From positions 1 to 64,000 of the forward strand of contig BPQB01000112.1 in the NCBI GenBank assembly GCA_019973155.2: 64,000 bases of DNA. Direction: 5' to 3'. The position numbers and the translations under genes are program-made. The first letter of the stretch is position 1. Each line of letters opens with the position of its first letter. Origin of the DNA: Phanerochaete sordida (Eukaryota > Basidiomycota > Agaricomycetes > Polyporales > Phanerochaetaceae). Of this stretch, positions 11,721-22,891 are shown one piece after another. The notes under the pieces are model-generated. The model was given only the letters and a program-made list of their open reading frames with translations, was not told the origin of the DNA and ran no database searches.

Positions 11721-13292
11721 CTTGGCAGTGTCATCTCGCAAGATTGAGGCGCTGCGAAGGGAACTATGGACATTGGAGCCGGCGGCCGAATGCCGACATG
11801 GCTGGCCAGTACCCACACCGACATGAACCGTCAGGGCCGTCTGCGGCCGTCGCGGTGACTTGGGCACGGCGGGCGGCCCCTCGTCCCTGGTGCGTGTCGC
11901 GCGCATCGTCGGCGTCATTGGTGGGGTCTGCACGGGCGACCCGCCCGCGGCGAGGTTCGCGGACAACACAGACGGCACCGGCTTCCTCGGCGAGCCCCCC
12001 TGCGGGCGTGCGCGGGGCACTGTCGGTGAGGGGCGTCGCGGACGTCTTGCGCTGCGGCGTGCGCCAGTTCGCGGCTTCGGACGCGGCGGTCTCGGCCATG
12101 ATCGCCTTCATGTCCGCCCTGCATCACTATCAGCACAAGTGCAAAGGCATACTGACCGCGACTGACTTCGGCGCAGCACCCGGCACCTTCCATCCCCCAA
12201 CCCTCTCCCCGGGCACACCGCCGACCAGCGCCGCCCGCGTGGGCTGCACGGGCGCGCTGAGGCTGAGCGGCGGGATTGCGTCGACGCCGTCCATCATGGG
12301 CACCTCGTCATCGACCACCTCCACAACGCCCGTGCACTTCTCCGCGGGGCGCACAGGCCCGGGCGCGGGTCGCGCACGCGCACGCGCACGCACAGGCGGC
12401 GGGCGCCGCTGGGCACGACGGGGCTCGGCCAGTCCTGCACGGCGTCCCACGCGGCGTGGCGCGCGAGCGCGGCGGCGGTGAGCGTGTCGGTGCGCGCGAC
12501 GAGCGCCTTGGCCTCCTGCGCGGCGCGCACGAAGGCCGCGAGCTGCTTGACGAGGTCCGCGGGCAGCGCGTCAAGCAGGCGGCGCTCGAGGAGTGTCTCG
12601 AGGTTGCGCGCGATGTAGCCCTAGACGCTCTGCACGAGCGCGGTCGCGTGGAAGAGGGATGCGTCGGCGATGATGGAGGTCGCGTTTGCGATCGTGATGC
12701 GCTGCTGGATGACGCGCGAGCAGAGGAGGACCATGCGGTCCAGCAGGAGCTCGTTCTGGCGCGGGCATGAGCACGCCGGGATCGTCTAAGCTCCAGGGTG
12801 TAGCGAGCACTTACCGCGACGGCCATCGCCCCAAATACCGCGTCCACAAGCTCAACGGCACTCCCCACATCCTCCATCGCGTCGAACACCTCCTCCTCGG
12901 CGCCATACAGATACCGGAGCACATATGGCACCTCGCGCCAGCGCATGTGCCGCAGGTCGACGCGCAGCGTGCCCCCGCACGTCCAGCGGCGCGCCTTCCA
13001 CGCGCGCTCGCCGAAGAACGCGACGAACAACGGCGAGCGCGCGCGCAGCACCGCGCCGTGTGCACCGACCTCGCGATCCGCGAGCAGCAGCACGACGTCC
13101 GGCCGCAGCGCGTCGCCCGCGCACAGGGCCCCTTCGCGCACGTCCAACTCGCGCACGTCCGCCTCGCACACCTCTGCCGCGACAGCGCCGAAGTCGCGCG
13201 CGAGTGTCGCTCAGCGTCGGGCGCACATCGCGGCGGAACGTGCCCTCGAGCGCCGCGGCCATCGCGGGCAGCGCGAGTGCGTCTGCGAGGGC
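11721..13292 (-). pseudogene. Decayed IBTK-like double-BTB protein (second BTB, BACK-like region, C-terminal tail)
   Basis: A minus-strand exon starting at 13292 after an acceptor AG carries a BTB fold (PDVVLLLADREVGAHGAVL, then RVDLRHMRWREVPYVLRYLYG). A GT-AG intron at 12756-12814 is followed by ANELLLDRMVLLCSRVI, a stretch typical of the fungal IBTK-like ankyrin/RCC1/BTB/BTB family. Further on, VPMMDGVDAIPPLSLS and MKAIMAETAASE resemble that family's C-terminal tail, and the last exon ends at a GTGAGT donor after 11721. Damage is clear. The BTB frame shifts near 13190. An in-frame TAG lies at 12621-12623 where the family usually has Gln in a QSLxGYI stretch. The frame also changes around a (CGCACG)n tract near 12371-12393 and again near 12130. 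No ankyrin, RCC1 or first BTB part is found upstream. Intact relatives are thought to serve as cullin-3 ligase adaptors. Sequencing errors could mimic part of the damage. Confidence 0.65.
12371..12393. repeat. (CGCACG)n-type simple repeat inside the IBTK-like relic
   Basis: The run cgcgcacgcgcacgcgcacg sits where the homologous reading frame of the IBTK-like relic changes. Slippage in such a tract is a simple way to create a frameshift. Confidence 0.7.
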
Positions 13293-14100
13293 CTATACAT
13301 AGTAGACGGGTTAAATAGACAGATAAATATATTTGTTGCCGGCGTACCTATGTAGTGGCTTAGAGCGTAGAGCCTCTTTGCCCCCTTTAAGCCCTCGGTA
13401 GTCTCTCCGTGCCCGAGGTGTCGCGCAGGCCGCCGCCGAGAGTTTACGGCCGTACCGCGCAGTCTTCTGATGGCCAAAAGTGAGCACCCAGTGCACATAC
13501 TTATCTCCAAAACACGTCGACAGGCTGACCTTGTTTTGTACTTGCAGACCCTGTGCGTGTCCTTGAACAGCCGGCAGGAGTTGCGCAGGCTGTCCGGCCG
13601 CAATGCGCATCGTCGGGCGTCGAGCCGCGCAAAAAAGCGTGGCTCGGTCGAAGGTGAACGGACGTGGTGGTACGGCACAAAAGCTCTGGGCGCTAACGCG
13701 TCAAGCACGTCCCATGTACGCGACCCACGCAATGGCGGAAGCAAAAGAAGAAAACGCATAGCATGACGCAATGGCCTGGACGAAAAGAAGGAATTCCTTC
13801 TTTTCGTCCAGGCCATTGCGTCATGCTGCTTTTGCCTCCGCTTTGACGTGGATCGTATGTCCCGCGCACTACATGCCCTCGTGCCAGGTGGCCTGTCTTG
13901 ACTACGGTATTCGCGTGCACGACGCCGGAGCCTGTGCAGCCTCATAAACACTCTAGCACAGTGGCTGTAGGTCTATCCTGACACGATGTGTAAGGACAAA
14001 CCTACTGCTGCAGCAATCAGTGCTCTTCACGAGTTACAAGGCCGTTTGCATTTACAGCGAGCCTAGGCCAGCAAACACTCGTATATTGTGCAGACACTCA
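13293..14100. other. No supported gene; contains a perfect palindrome
   Basis: Upstream of the IBTK-like exon one would expect the ankyrin, RCC1 and first BTB parts of the gene. None is recognisable here. The 68-bp palindrome listed separately lies in the middle of this stretch, so a rearrangement that cut off the gene's 5' half is possible. Confidence 0.35.
13760..13827. repeat. Perfect 68-bp palindrome
   Basis: The left arm 13760-13793 (agcatgacgcaatggcctgg...) is the exact reverse complement of the right arm 13794-13827. There is no spacer and the centre is GAATTC. After a short mismatch the symmetry resumes imperfectly, with gcggaagcaaaag near 13735 against gcggaggcaaaag read from the other strand near 13840. 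The structure would extrude as a long hairpin. It may be a real palindrome, a mobile-element end or a cloning/assembly artefact. Confidence 0.9.
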
Positions 14101-14530
14101 ATTATGATTAGAACTACACAACATATAAACGTACGTCTTCGCGTGAGGGTGCGTTTCGGGTGCGTCATCCACAGCGACCGTCTCCAGCATCTCTCCCCTC
14201 ACGACGATCTGCGGCGCACTGTCCTTCGCAAGGCGCGCGAGATTATCTCCGTGACAAATGCGCGAGGTTCTCCACGCTCTCGATGCACAGCCACACCTCC
14301 ATCGTGCAGAGCGCGCGGCGCGCGGCGCATGTCTGTCACAACCTCGTGCGGGGCGTAGTCGATGCTGACGGTGGTGACATGCACGCCCGCTGAAAACCCA
14401 ACACCGAGCTGGCCATCTGTGCCGCACAGTGGGCCGCACGCGCCGCGCTGCGTCTTCGGGCGCAGTGCGGTCTCGAGCGGCGCGCCGTTCGCGCCAGGCT
14501 GCGTCGCCTAGATCTACAGAGCACGCGCTG
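14101..14530 (-). other. Decayed coding stretch, family uncertain
   Basis: On the minus strand one frame reads CGTDGQLGVGFSAGVHVTTV and SIDYAPHEVVTD with G/C-rich third positions. After a +1 shift, CTMEVWLCIESVENLAHL follows, and in another frame PQIVVRGEMLETVAVDDA. The quality of these pieces suggests former exons that have since shifted frame. An RCC1-type repeat (DGQLG) is one possible reading, which would fit the missing 5' half of the IBTK-like gene, but I cannot establish it. Confidence 0.3.
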
Positions 14531-16661
14531 TGATGCCTTGTCAGCGTCCTGGAGGTTAGCTCTGGCGCGAAGGTCGCGCCGCAGGACCAGAGTACAGGCA
14601 TGCAAGCCTGTCTTTGAGCGGCTTGGAAAGCTCATACGCTGGCAGCGGGGGGTTGGCGATAGCGACTCCTCGGGCTTGCCATCTGGCTGCGCGAACGAAG
14701 CCGACGGCCCGCGCGCAGGGCGTATTGGGCGCTGTCGCCGCGCCGAGAGGATCGCGCATCGTCAAGGAGGCTGCGCGGCGCGGATGAACGGCTTGTCGCA
14801 TTGTTTGAGCCTGCCCACGGGGGCCTGGGGCGTATGCAGCGGTGCGGCGCAGCGCTTGCCCACTGTACGCCCGCATCTCGAAACCCAACGCGCCTGCTGG
14901 CGGGTAGCGCACTGCGGCCATGCGCGGAACGAAGTCATTCGGACGACCGAAAGCCGCCCGCCGGCAGCTCGAAAATCGAGTCAGCGTGCGCTGGCCTTCG
15001 TGCGCGCGGGACACCAAACGCTGGGACCTGGGTCTCGAACTAATGCTCGCCCGCCGGCGGCCTGTCTTGCGAGTTGCGTGGGATGTCCGTGTAGTCCGTG
15101 TAAAGTCGCGCTGTATGGTTCGAAGACCTGAGTCTTGCACCCGCTCGCTGGCATGCTGTGCGTGCTCACCTCCACCCAGTGCACCCAGTGCGGCCCGTCC
15201 CCGGCCATCCCTTTCCCATGTGTCTCGACCCGTGTGCGCGCGCGATGTTCAACGCAAACTCCTCTACGTTCACCCCTCTCTGCCAGCACCCCTAAAACAA
15301 CACCCTGCGTGCACCGGCGAGGACATATATGCCGGTGCGCGGCTGCCACGGGGCATGAACATTCAAGCCGGGCGCCCGCACATTGTACAGACGAGTGCAC
15401 GCCGTGCTGGGCGTGGACGAGCATGGCGGCGGCAGAGAAGATCGGCGCGGGCGCGAGGCGAGGATTCATTCCAACGCGAGCGGCGCGCTGTCACCAAGCT
15501 TCGAGGCCATCGGATGCAGGACGGGGTAGATACGCGCAGTGCGAGAGCTGAGGGCAGACGCTCTGCAAGCGACACAGGATGGGTCGAGTCCGCGTGAGCC
15601 AGCGCCGGGTGCGAGGGCAGAGCAGCAGGAGTGGAGGCGAATTGGCGTTGATGAAGTGCGAGTGATGTCAGCCGGCGCGAGGTGAGTACTAGTGGTGAGT
15701 GTGAATAGCAGTGACGCCAGTTAGCAGGCATCTTTGAATGGAGAGAGGAGAAAGCTAGTGTGGGTGGTAGGGACGAACAAGCACCGCGCGACACGACACA
15801 ACGTCGTTCTTCGACGTTAAGCGCCTCAGAGTACCAAGCTCACTGCTTGTTTTCACTCGAACGACAATTATTCTCGACATATTTTTTACATATTCCGGCA
15901 GCTGGGAGCTCCTACTACACACTACATCCTCAGAAAATGAAATGTGCTGCGGTGTGTCAACCAAGGTCAGCGACCTGGATTGAGCAAGCGCCCATTGACT
16001 CCCGACGACAACGACGACGGTGAGGACGCAAACGACGGGCGGTTAGAGAACGGAGAGAACGCAAAGGTAGTATACATACCGAAGTACCTATGTCTCATTG
16101 CTGAGGAAATTTTACCACGAGCACAGACCTAAACAAATCGCCCAAGTTTGACTACAAGGATTGTATTGAACCCTAACCCCATTTTGATGGACTCAACTAA
16201 TGGAGCATACAAAAAAGGTTCCCACGGTTTTGCACTCGTTTTTCGTGACGGAGTCCACGAGGTCAAAATCTGCCCGTAGGGCCGGGGGTGTAATATAAAC
16301 GTTTCTTCATAAATTCAGAAATCGTAACGTCTCTGTACTGAGACGTCATAACCCCGTTGCCAAACGAGCCTAACGTGACGCAGTATGTTGAGTTGTACCA
16401 CGAATGCGAGCGGCGAAAGTCATCCAACGTCTGCGTCGAGGCATGAGTCTACTATGTCAATGAATTGTTCGTTTCGTAGCCTGATCCTACCGTCCACCTA
16501 AGCCAGGACCTTCAGCTTTATGCCTGTCGCACGCGAGAATGCGTAGCAGGCTAACTTGCGCGCCTCAGCATAGCTGCGCTGCATGGCCTCTTCGCAATCC
16601 ATCCTCCCATCAGGCCAAGAAATGCCTCAACCGAGCGCTCTGGTCATGCGTTGGGGGCTGG
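14531..16661. other. No supported gene
   Basis: The left half is GC-rich with many overlapping chance open frames. The right half (about 15800-16500) is AT-richer and nearly devoid of open frames. A single CCCTAACCCC at 16171 is telomere-like but isolated. A short hairpin, acgtctc-tgtact-gagacgt, lies near 16328-16350. Confidence 0.3.
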
Positions 16662-16996
16662 TACATCAGCAAAAGGTGCACGCGCTGGAAGGCTGAACGC
16701 CCTGACGAAGCTTTAGCGCCGGGAGGCCGGGTGTTCGACCCGCCGCCGTGGCATTTTCTGCACACGAGCTGCCCTAATTTTGTGGCTGCTGACAAGAAGG
16801 GCATAGTTAAACAAAAAGATAGAATCATGTGTACGAAAAACATCGAGGCCGTGGCGGTGGATTTCTGTCTGAACGGCCTGAGGGCGCCTCCCGCGTGAGC
16901 TGACGCTGGGCGGTCTGAAGACGTCTGAAAGCCCTGAAAACACCCTGACGAAGCTTCGTCAGGGCGTTTCAGCGCCAAAGCGCTTTTGCTGATGTA
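16662..16996. repeat. Inverted-repeat element with an internal palindrome
   Basis: The left arm holds tacatcagcaaaag (16662-16675) and acgccctgacgaagctt (16697-16713). The reverse complements of both lie at 16983-16996 and 16951-16967, with looser similarity between, so about 50 bp of arm is repeated in inverse orientation around a ~240-bp core. The inner edge of the right arm is itself a perfect 22-bp palindrome centred on AAGCTT (16943-16964). A small non-autonomous transposon (MITE-like) is possible, but I see no clear target-site duplication. Confidence 0.65.
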
Positions 16997-17049
16997 TGTC
17001 ATAATTGCAGTGTAGGCAACGCTTACGCGTGAGTCGCTCTTTGACTCGT

Positions 17050-17440
17050 CGTGTGCAGATCTACGGGGTCTTTGGATGTGCGGGCGCCACATCCAACACA
17101 GTGTCCCACGAATGCTATGAGGTGAAAGGTGCGTGTCGCCGTACACTGTAAATACCATGTGATATACGCTCTTTGCAGCATGCGAGATGTCAGAGCACAT
17201 CCTTGCGAACCAGCAACCATCGCCCGTACAAGGGCGATGTCAACAAGAGCACTGGCACCGCAGACGTCAATAGCGCGCTCGTTGAGATGAACCGTGGCCA
17301 GCACCTTGATGTCTGCTGTCGCGCCGCCAGCGACTCCTACGACGGCGGTGGCGTTCATGCGTCTCGCTGATGACGAGCAGAACATGGCCACGAAGGTCCG
17401 TCTGTGCCCTTTGATATGGAATGTTCGCGCTTTGTGCTTA
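17050..17440 (-). pseudogene. Possible remnant of a fungal seven-helix (DUF6534-like) membrane protein
   Basis: One minus-strand frame reads TAVVGVAGGATADIKVLATV, ASALVDIALVRAMVAGSQ and LQRAYITWYLQCTATRTF. The order and spacing of a hydrophobic helix, a small-residue helix with ALVDIA, and then a Thr-rich helix resemble the middle of agaricomycete DUF6534-type membrane proteins. No clean start, no full set of seven helices and no matching downstream exon were found, so at best this is a fragment. The resemblance is from memory of the family and weak. Confidence 0.35.
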
Positions 17441-19221
17441 CCGTGCCTACCAACGCATCGCTTTACCCGCCATTCACTGCAGCTTTCGCCGCACCACATT
17501 ATGCGCGCTTTCGCGCTGAGCTGCTCCGAACACATGAACCACCATCTGGCAACACACCGCGTTTGGCTGTGCGTTCATCTCGCATCCGTAGGTCGGTCCT
17601 GCGCGCTTTACTGCCCGAAATTTGCTGACCTGCGCCTAGTCAGGACATCTGCTTTGTACCACGCGAAGATCATCCCTGCAGGGAAGATGGTCCGTACATC
17701 TCGACTCCAGGTATGTGCGTCGCATTTCCTCTCACGATCTCCTCGCTGACTCATTTCGGCGGGTCGTACCAGCTCGTTTTATCCCTCGTATGGAATATTC
17801 GTTCAAATGCTCTTCGCCTGTGCCTTGCTGGAGGGCCCCGAGGGCGGCAACACCAGTGACGCCGCTCATGCTACTAGCCAGCATCCAAGATCTTGTGGGG
17901 ATTCCTGACGCGACGGCAAGCGTCGCACCCTCACACCGAGTTTCTGTATGCATATCTTGGAAGGTCCGCAGAGTCTTTTTCTTCCCCCTTCTCCTCATCT
18001 GAGGTTCTTCAGGTTCTGCAGGTCCCCAGTATATCACTTATCAGCTCTCGTTCTGTCTCGAATTTGCATCTTTCTAACTCAAAACGTGACGACTCGCTTG
18101 TTGCTCGCTAGCGAAATATGGATCGACGGTCTCTCACCAGCTACAGCGCGGCTCATCGTCCTTTAGTACGTGCGTCCTTGTTTCGTCGCTCTTCAGGTTC
18201 GGCTCCATCATCTGCTCTGCCCTCACGGCCCCCTGTCAGACCGCAGCAACACTGCAGACCCCCTGAACACATATCCGAATCGATAGCCGGCCAATGCTTG
18301 GACCCACACGACAAATAAGACCACAGGGCGCCCCTTCTGGTACGAATGTCAAACATAGCAGGCCTTCGAAGCCCCGAGGGTGACCTAACGCTCTTATGCG
18401 CGGATTATCAGGGACCGTACACAGGTAGCTGACCAGGTACCGGCGAAACTTGTAGCGACGTGATGCTCAAAAACGTCCTCGGTTTCTCTGTCCAGGCGAT
18501 GTCACAGCTACGCGGTATCGGCCTTGTATATTCCCACAATGGTACCCCTAACGGCTTGAGGCCTGACGGAAGGCCCCCCAGAAACCGACCGCGGGCGTTT
18601 TCCCGTTGTATCGGATGCTCGCGGACTGATTGTTGGATCCAGGCCGCGCCACCCGCTCACAGCATCTACTGCGCGCATCCTCGTGTCTGATCTGACGACC
18701 GTGCACTTCGCCACGTTCTTAAAGTGAGTCCTATCAAGCATGTCCTATTTGCACAGTAATTTTGGTCTGCATATCATGGGCTCGACTGCGCTCCGTAGTA
18801 CGTCTCGCATTTCGAGTGGTAGAGATGGGTTTCGTGCGACCCTGAGCGCACCGCGACCTGGATTCTAGAAAACGCTGTGATATCGATAGAGCTTCGTATG
18901 GCGGTAACGAATGTGAATTCAAGCTCGTGAAGCAGTACTCGCGCTGCAATGTACTTGGCTGGTGAGGAGGAAATGGGACGAAGATTCTATCCACTGTTGG
19001 GCCTTATTCTCTCAGTCGTCTACTGCTGGCTTTGGCGGCGAAGGAGGAATGTTGAATGTTGGGTGACCAAAGACAATCGTGGCACACACCGCGCGTGAAG
19101 GAAATAAAAGCGTGTCCTTATCCCGCCGGCGGGAGACATGGTCATCAGGACATTTTCATTGCACCGATACTTCTCAGTATGACTGTAGGTCACCGACAGA
19201 TTTGCCGTTCATAACCTACGG
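17441..19221. other. No supported gene
   Basis: Short unordered open frames on both strands only. The right end leads into the duplicated F-box block, whose visible homology with the other copy begins near 19222. Confidence 0.3.
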
Positions 19222-19529
19222 CGGTATATGCGGAAATTAGAGTGACCGCGCGCTCATAGCGATGTACGCGATGTGTCTCAAGGGCGAGTGTGGTCATGCG
19301 GCGGCACGCGATTATGTAACCGCCGAGAGTTGAACCTGGGCACCGTCTTCCGTTCCCTCCCATCTCCTCTATCACCACGCACGACTTCAAGCTTTCCTCT
19401 CAGATCTCAGAGCTCGACCAGCACTAGCGTTTTGCCAGATCAGCTCCTCGACGCCCTCTTCAGGACACATTCAAGTCGTCAAGTACCCCACGGGTTTACG
19501 GTGAAGATATTGGCGGGAGAGTGCGAAAG

Positions 19530-21088
19530 ATGTCGTCTGCTAAGGTAGGTTTCTCGTGGTCCATACTCTTAGCGTAGTGTATCCAAGTATCAATGGCTAT
19601 ACATGCTCATTTCTTGCTCACGCCGCATCTCTGCAGATGCTGCTACCCTTCGACACGCTTACCGAAGTGATGGATCTCCTCGAACGCCCAGACGCGTCTG
19701 TCATGTCGCGTACATGCAGGACACTCCACCACACGTGTCCCCGTATTCTGCTGCGCGGCACAGTCACCATCTGGTCAGAAGTAGAATTACTCTCCCTGCA
19801 CACATTCCTGTCCGTCGACCAACGACGATGTGGCTTCCTCCGTTCTCTTGCGCTGGTTGTCGAGGTCGACGACGACGCAGAGAGCCTAGAACTCGTCACA
19901 TCGCTTCTCTCGGACTCAAAGCAGCTAGTCCAACTCGATCTGCCACGCTGGATTGTACTGGGTCTCGATGAATCGCTTCTACACGCGGAGTCGTTTTTGC
20001 CAGGGCTGCGTGTACTCGGTCTCGACGGCACCCCTGACGAGATTGATGCGTTCCTAGAAGGCCTGCGCACCCCTCTGGAGTCCATCACAGCACGTTTTTG
20101 GCCTGAAACGTACCCCAACGAGGTCCCCATCAACGCGCTACGTGATATGAAAGACACCCTGGAGACTGTCAACATCTACTGCGGTGCCCGTCTCGATACC
20201 GCAGAAGCTCCTGCGCCAGTCGTCTTCCCCTTGGTCACAAAGCTGACGCTGAGGATCCCAACCCACGGAGACCTCAAGGTGATCGAAGACCATTTCCCCA
20301 ACCTACAACGCCTGGTTATCCGCGGGCCTGGGATTTATAGACCAACAGACATGTCTACACGTTTCCATCGCGATCTCAACATCCATCGAGACTCGAATCA
20401 ACCCTGGAAGTCTATGGAGTTCCTCAGAGGAGATCTCAGAGACTTGTACGCTCTTGGCGTCATTTGCAAGGTGGAGCACCTCGAAGTCGATTCGCGCGAT
20501 TATCTGCACGGCGACGAATACGAGTACGAGCTACTTGAACAAGTCCTCTATTCAACTTGCCCGACAACGCTCCTTCTGCCGCATTATGTGGATCGTCTCG
20601 CTTCTCTGAGGCTCAGCAATCTCATTGCGCTGGCTCGAGACAGTTTGCGCTCCCTCCGACTGGTCTTGAGGATGCCTGAATTCCGATTTCACACGGATCC
20701 TTTCATCGAATTGGTGAGCGTGATATCGCACCGGTATCTCAGGCCCCTGCTCATGTTTGATTCGCAGCGCTCTCTTTGCGAGGAGCTTTCGGGCCATGCG
20801 CTGGAACACCTGCAAATCAAGTTCGAGGAGTTCCTGGTTCCCAGCGACGCCGCCGATGACTATATCGACCTCAACATCGCTAAGCTTGCGGACTGCGCGT
20901 TCCACGGTCTCACACTGCGAACGTTCTGTATCGAGTCTCGCGACACGCCATGGGCTTATCCGAAGATCTTCGTGCGGCACAGCGGAGCGGACGGCAAATC
21001 TTACCCGCATGCGTACCGCCAGCTGCCTTGGGATGCCCGTGCCATGGAGATACTGGAGGCATCGCCTTTCGAACTAGAAGATGAATGA
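19530..21088 (+). CDS. F-box-like protein (copy 1)
   Basis: Exons are 19530-19544, 19637-20713 and 20768-21088, about 470 residues. Exon 1 encodes only MSSAK. The 92-bp first intron (gtaggt...ctgcag) and second intron (gtgagc...cgcag) match the second copy in place. An F-box-like stretch lies at residues 6-45 (MLLPFDTLTEVMDLLERP, then MSRTCRTLHHTCPRILLRG), followed by ~400 residues of LRR-like character (for example SLRLVLRMPEFRF) with no other domain. F-box proteins usually recruit targets to SCF ubiquitin ligases through Skp1; the target is unknown. The second intron is 54 nt with no stop, so an unspliced form would stay in frame with 18 extra residues. In copy 2 the same intron is 55 nt with a stop, which shows that it is an intron. 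Confidence 0.85.
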
Positions 21089-21249
21089 GACATAGGTCAG
21101 GAAGGACGGTGACTGGGATTTCATAATAGCACAATGACATTGGATTCGGTCGCAGAGATTGGAACTTGGTATAATAGCGTAGTACAACGTAATTACGATT
21201 CATAGCGTTTCCCGGACAGCTGCGCTGGGCCATATGTGTCCTCTACTGT

Positions 21250-22700
21250 CGTAGTCATAGCATTTGATAATGGTCAATGGGCAGATTTCGCTGAGCAAAA
21301 TATGGATTGCCAGGAGGGCCCTACGAGACGCGGACATACTGTTGGCTGCTTGGCGAGAAGGCTGGCACCGCGGCGACTCGCATTCAAGACGGTCCACTTG
21401 CGTACCGACGCGGGGCACTGATTTCAGGGCGCGAGTGGCCCAAGCGGGCTTGCAGTTCTGGTCCCGGTAGGCAGACGAAAAGCTCCACGACGGCGTGCTG
21501 TGGGCGTGCCGGCGAAGATCGCGGCAGGTCTCGAAGTCGCTGCTCAGCTGTGCTCGACATCAGTCGAATGGTATGACCGCAGCTTCGATGGCGTACAAAT
21601 GCGACCCCGGAGGCAAACCCACAGTGTGACGCAGTCCTGAAGCAGCCATTAGGGGTACCCTGTCAGACAACAGACTCAGCGCGCGCACCTGGCTTGTTGT
21701 CGACGTTCGTTACCACGTGGTGGGCGATGGTGCAGACGACGCCGGCGCCCGAACACGCGGGAGCAGGAGACTCGCCGGTCACGATATTCTCGCCGCGGTG
21801 GCTGGGATGTGCCAACGGGGGCGACCGGAGCTGCTGGCGTTGGTAACGTCAGGTAAATACGCGGCGTGAAGCACGGAACGACGTACCGGGCGCTCGTGTG
21901 TCGCGAGCAGACCGCGCGAGTCGTGCGGGCGACGGCTCACTCTGTAACCTGAAGTGGACGCAGATCAGTTGGATCTGTGTGTCTGAGCGCAGTCAGCGAG
22001 ACGCGCAGGAGGGTGCGATGGACGTACCGTGTAGTGGACATGCGCTGGGCCGTCGGTGCGGTCGTGGCCGCCCGCCGTGCTATCCGGGCGGGCGCGCAAG
22101 CTGACGAGAGCTTGTCAGCAGGACTCAGCAGATCAAAAGAGGAGGAGCGCACGGAGTACCCGAGAAGCAGCGGAGAATGGGGCCGCGCACGCCCGCGAAG
22201 ACCCTCAGAAGCACATGGTGTGGAAAGGCTTTCGCGGGCAGTCAAGCCTCACGTGAAGGAGGACAGCACAAAGCACTCACCGGGGGGCGCGCAGTGCCCG
22301 AGCGAGCAGCTAGCCTGCAAAATCGAAGTGGAGCGAAAGGCGGATAGAGACACGAGGTAAACGACCTACCAGAGAGGTAAACAGTGTCCCGGGCGACCTC
22401 AAGAGCGCTGTCGCGCACCGCGTCTCGCCGATTGCCTGCATTCGTCATGCCAGAGGTTGTGTCAGATTTCAGATCAGGTGAGCGGTCGAGCTTTTGCTTC
22501 GATGCGGGTGTCCGACGTCGCTCTATCAGCAGGGGATAGAAGAGGAGATTGTGACTCCCCGTGCGCGGAGGAGTTCGATTACGGACGAACTGCGGCTGCT
22601 CAGCGCAGCACGGCGGTCAAAGCAGGGACCTGTACGTCCCAGAAGACTACAAGTCAGGCAGCTAGGAGCAGATTCACGCGAACGTTAGTGGAAACTCTAT
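21250..22700. other. Segment unique to copy 1 of the F-box duplication
   Basis: This 1.4-kb stretch separates two parts of the block that are much closer together in the other copy (55475 to 55575), so it is either an insertion here or a deletion there. It is GC-rich. No transposase, terminal repeat or complete gene is recognised; a minus-strand start at 22448 (MTNAGNRRDAVRD) is followed by intron-like signals but no identifiable protein. Confidence 0.5.
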
Positions 22701-22891
22701 GGCAAAAGGGAGGTGACGTACCGCATGTATGACCGACGTCTGGCAACACAACCCGGCGTAGAGGGCCACTACGATTCGCGAAGATCTAGCGAAGCGCGAC
22801 CGACGGGGCCGTGGTACACGAACGCTACATGGTCCGAATGAAAGACGGGGCGCAGAGTCGACGACGACGGACCGAAGGAGCCTGGCGCCTG

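Larger units (their letters stand above)
19222..22890 (+). repeat. F-box segmental duplication, copy 1 (partner 53432-55800)
   Basis: Similarity with 53432-55800 starts about 300 bp upstream of the F-box gene (gagtgaccgcgcgctc/gagtcaccgctcgcgc, then gcgattatgtaacc/gagattatgtaatc). It covers the whole gene and continues into the 3' flank (tatagtacaac, gtagcgttt). It resumes at 22705-22890 (cgaccgacgtctggcaac, then gcgcagagtcg near 22850) against 55575-55800. About 1.4 kb at roughly 21250-22700 has no counterpart in copy 2. Confidence 0.75.

Noticed and set aside
11744..12481. 245-codon open frame on the plus strand
   Set aside because: It is antisense to the IBTK-like relic and reflects the strong G/C third-position bias of that relic.
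16171..16180. Telomere-like CCCTAACCCC
   Set aside because: A single unit without tandem repetition; no evidence that the window reaches a telomere.
16725..16755. tRNA-like B box (GTGTTCGACCC)
   Set aside because: No matching acceptor stem, D arm or anticodon arm could be folded around it.
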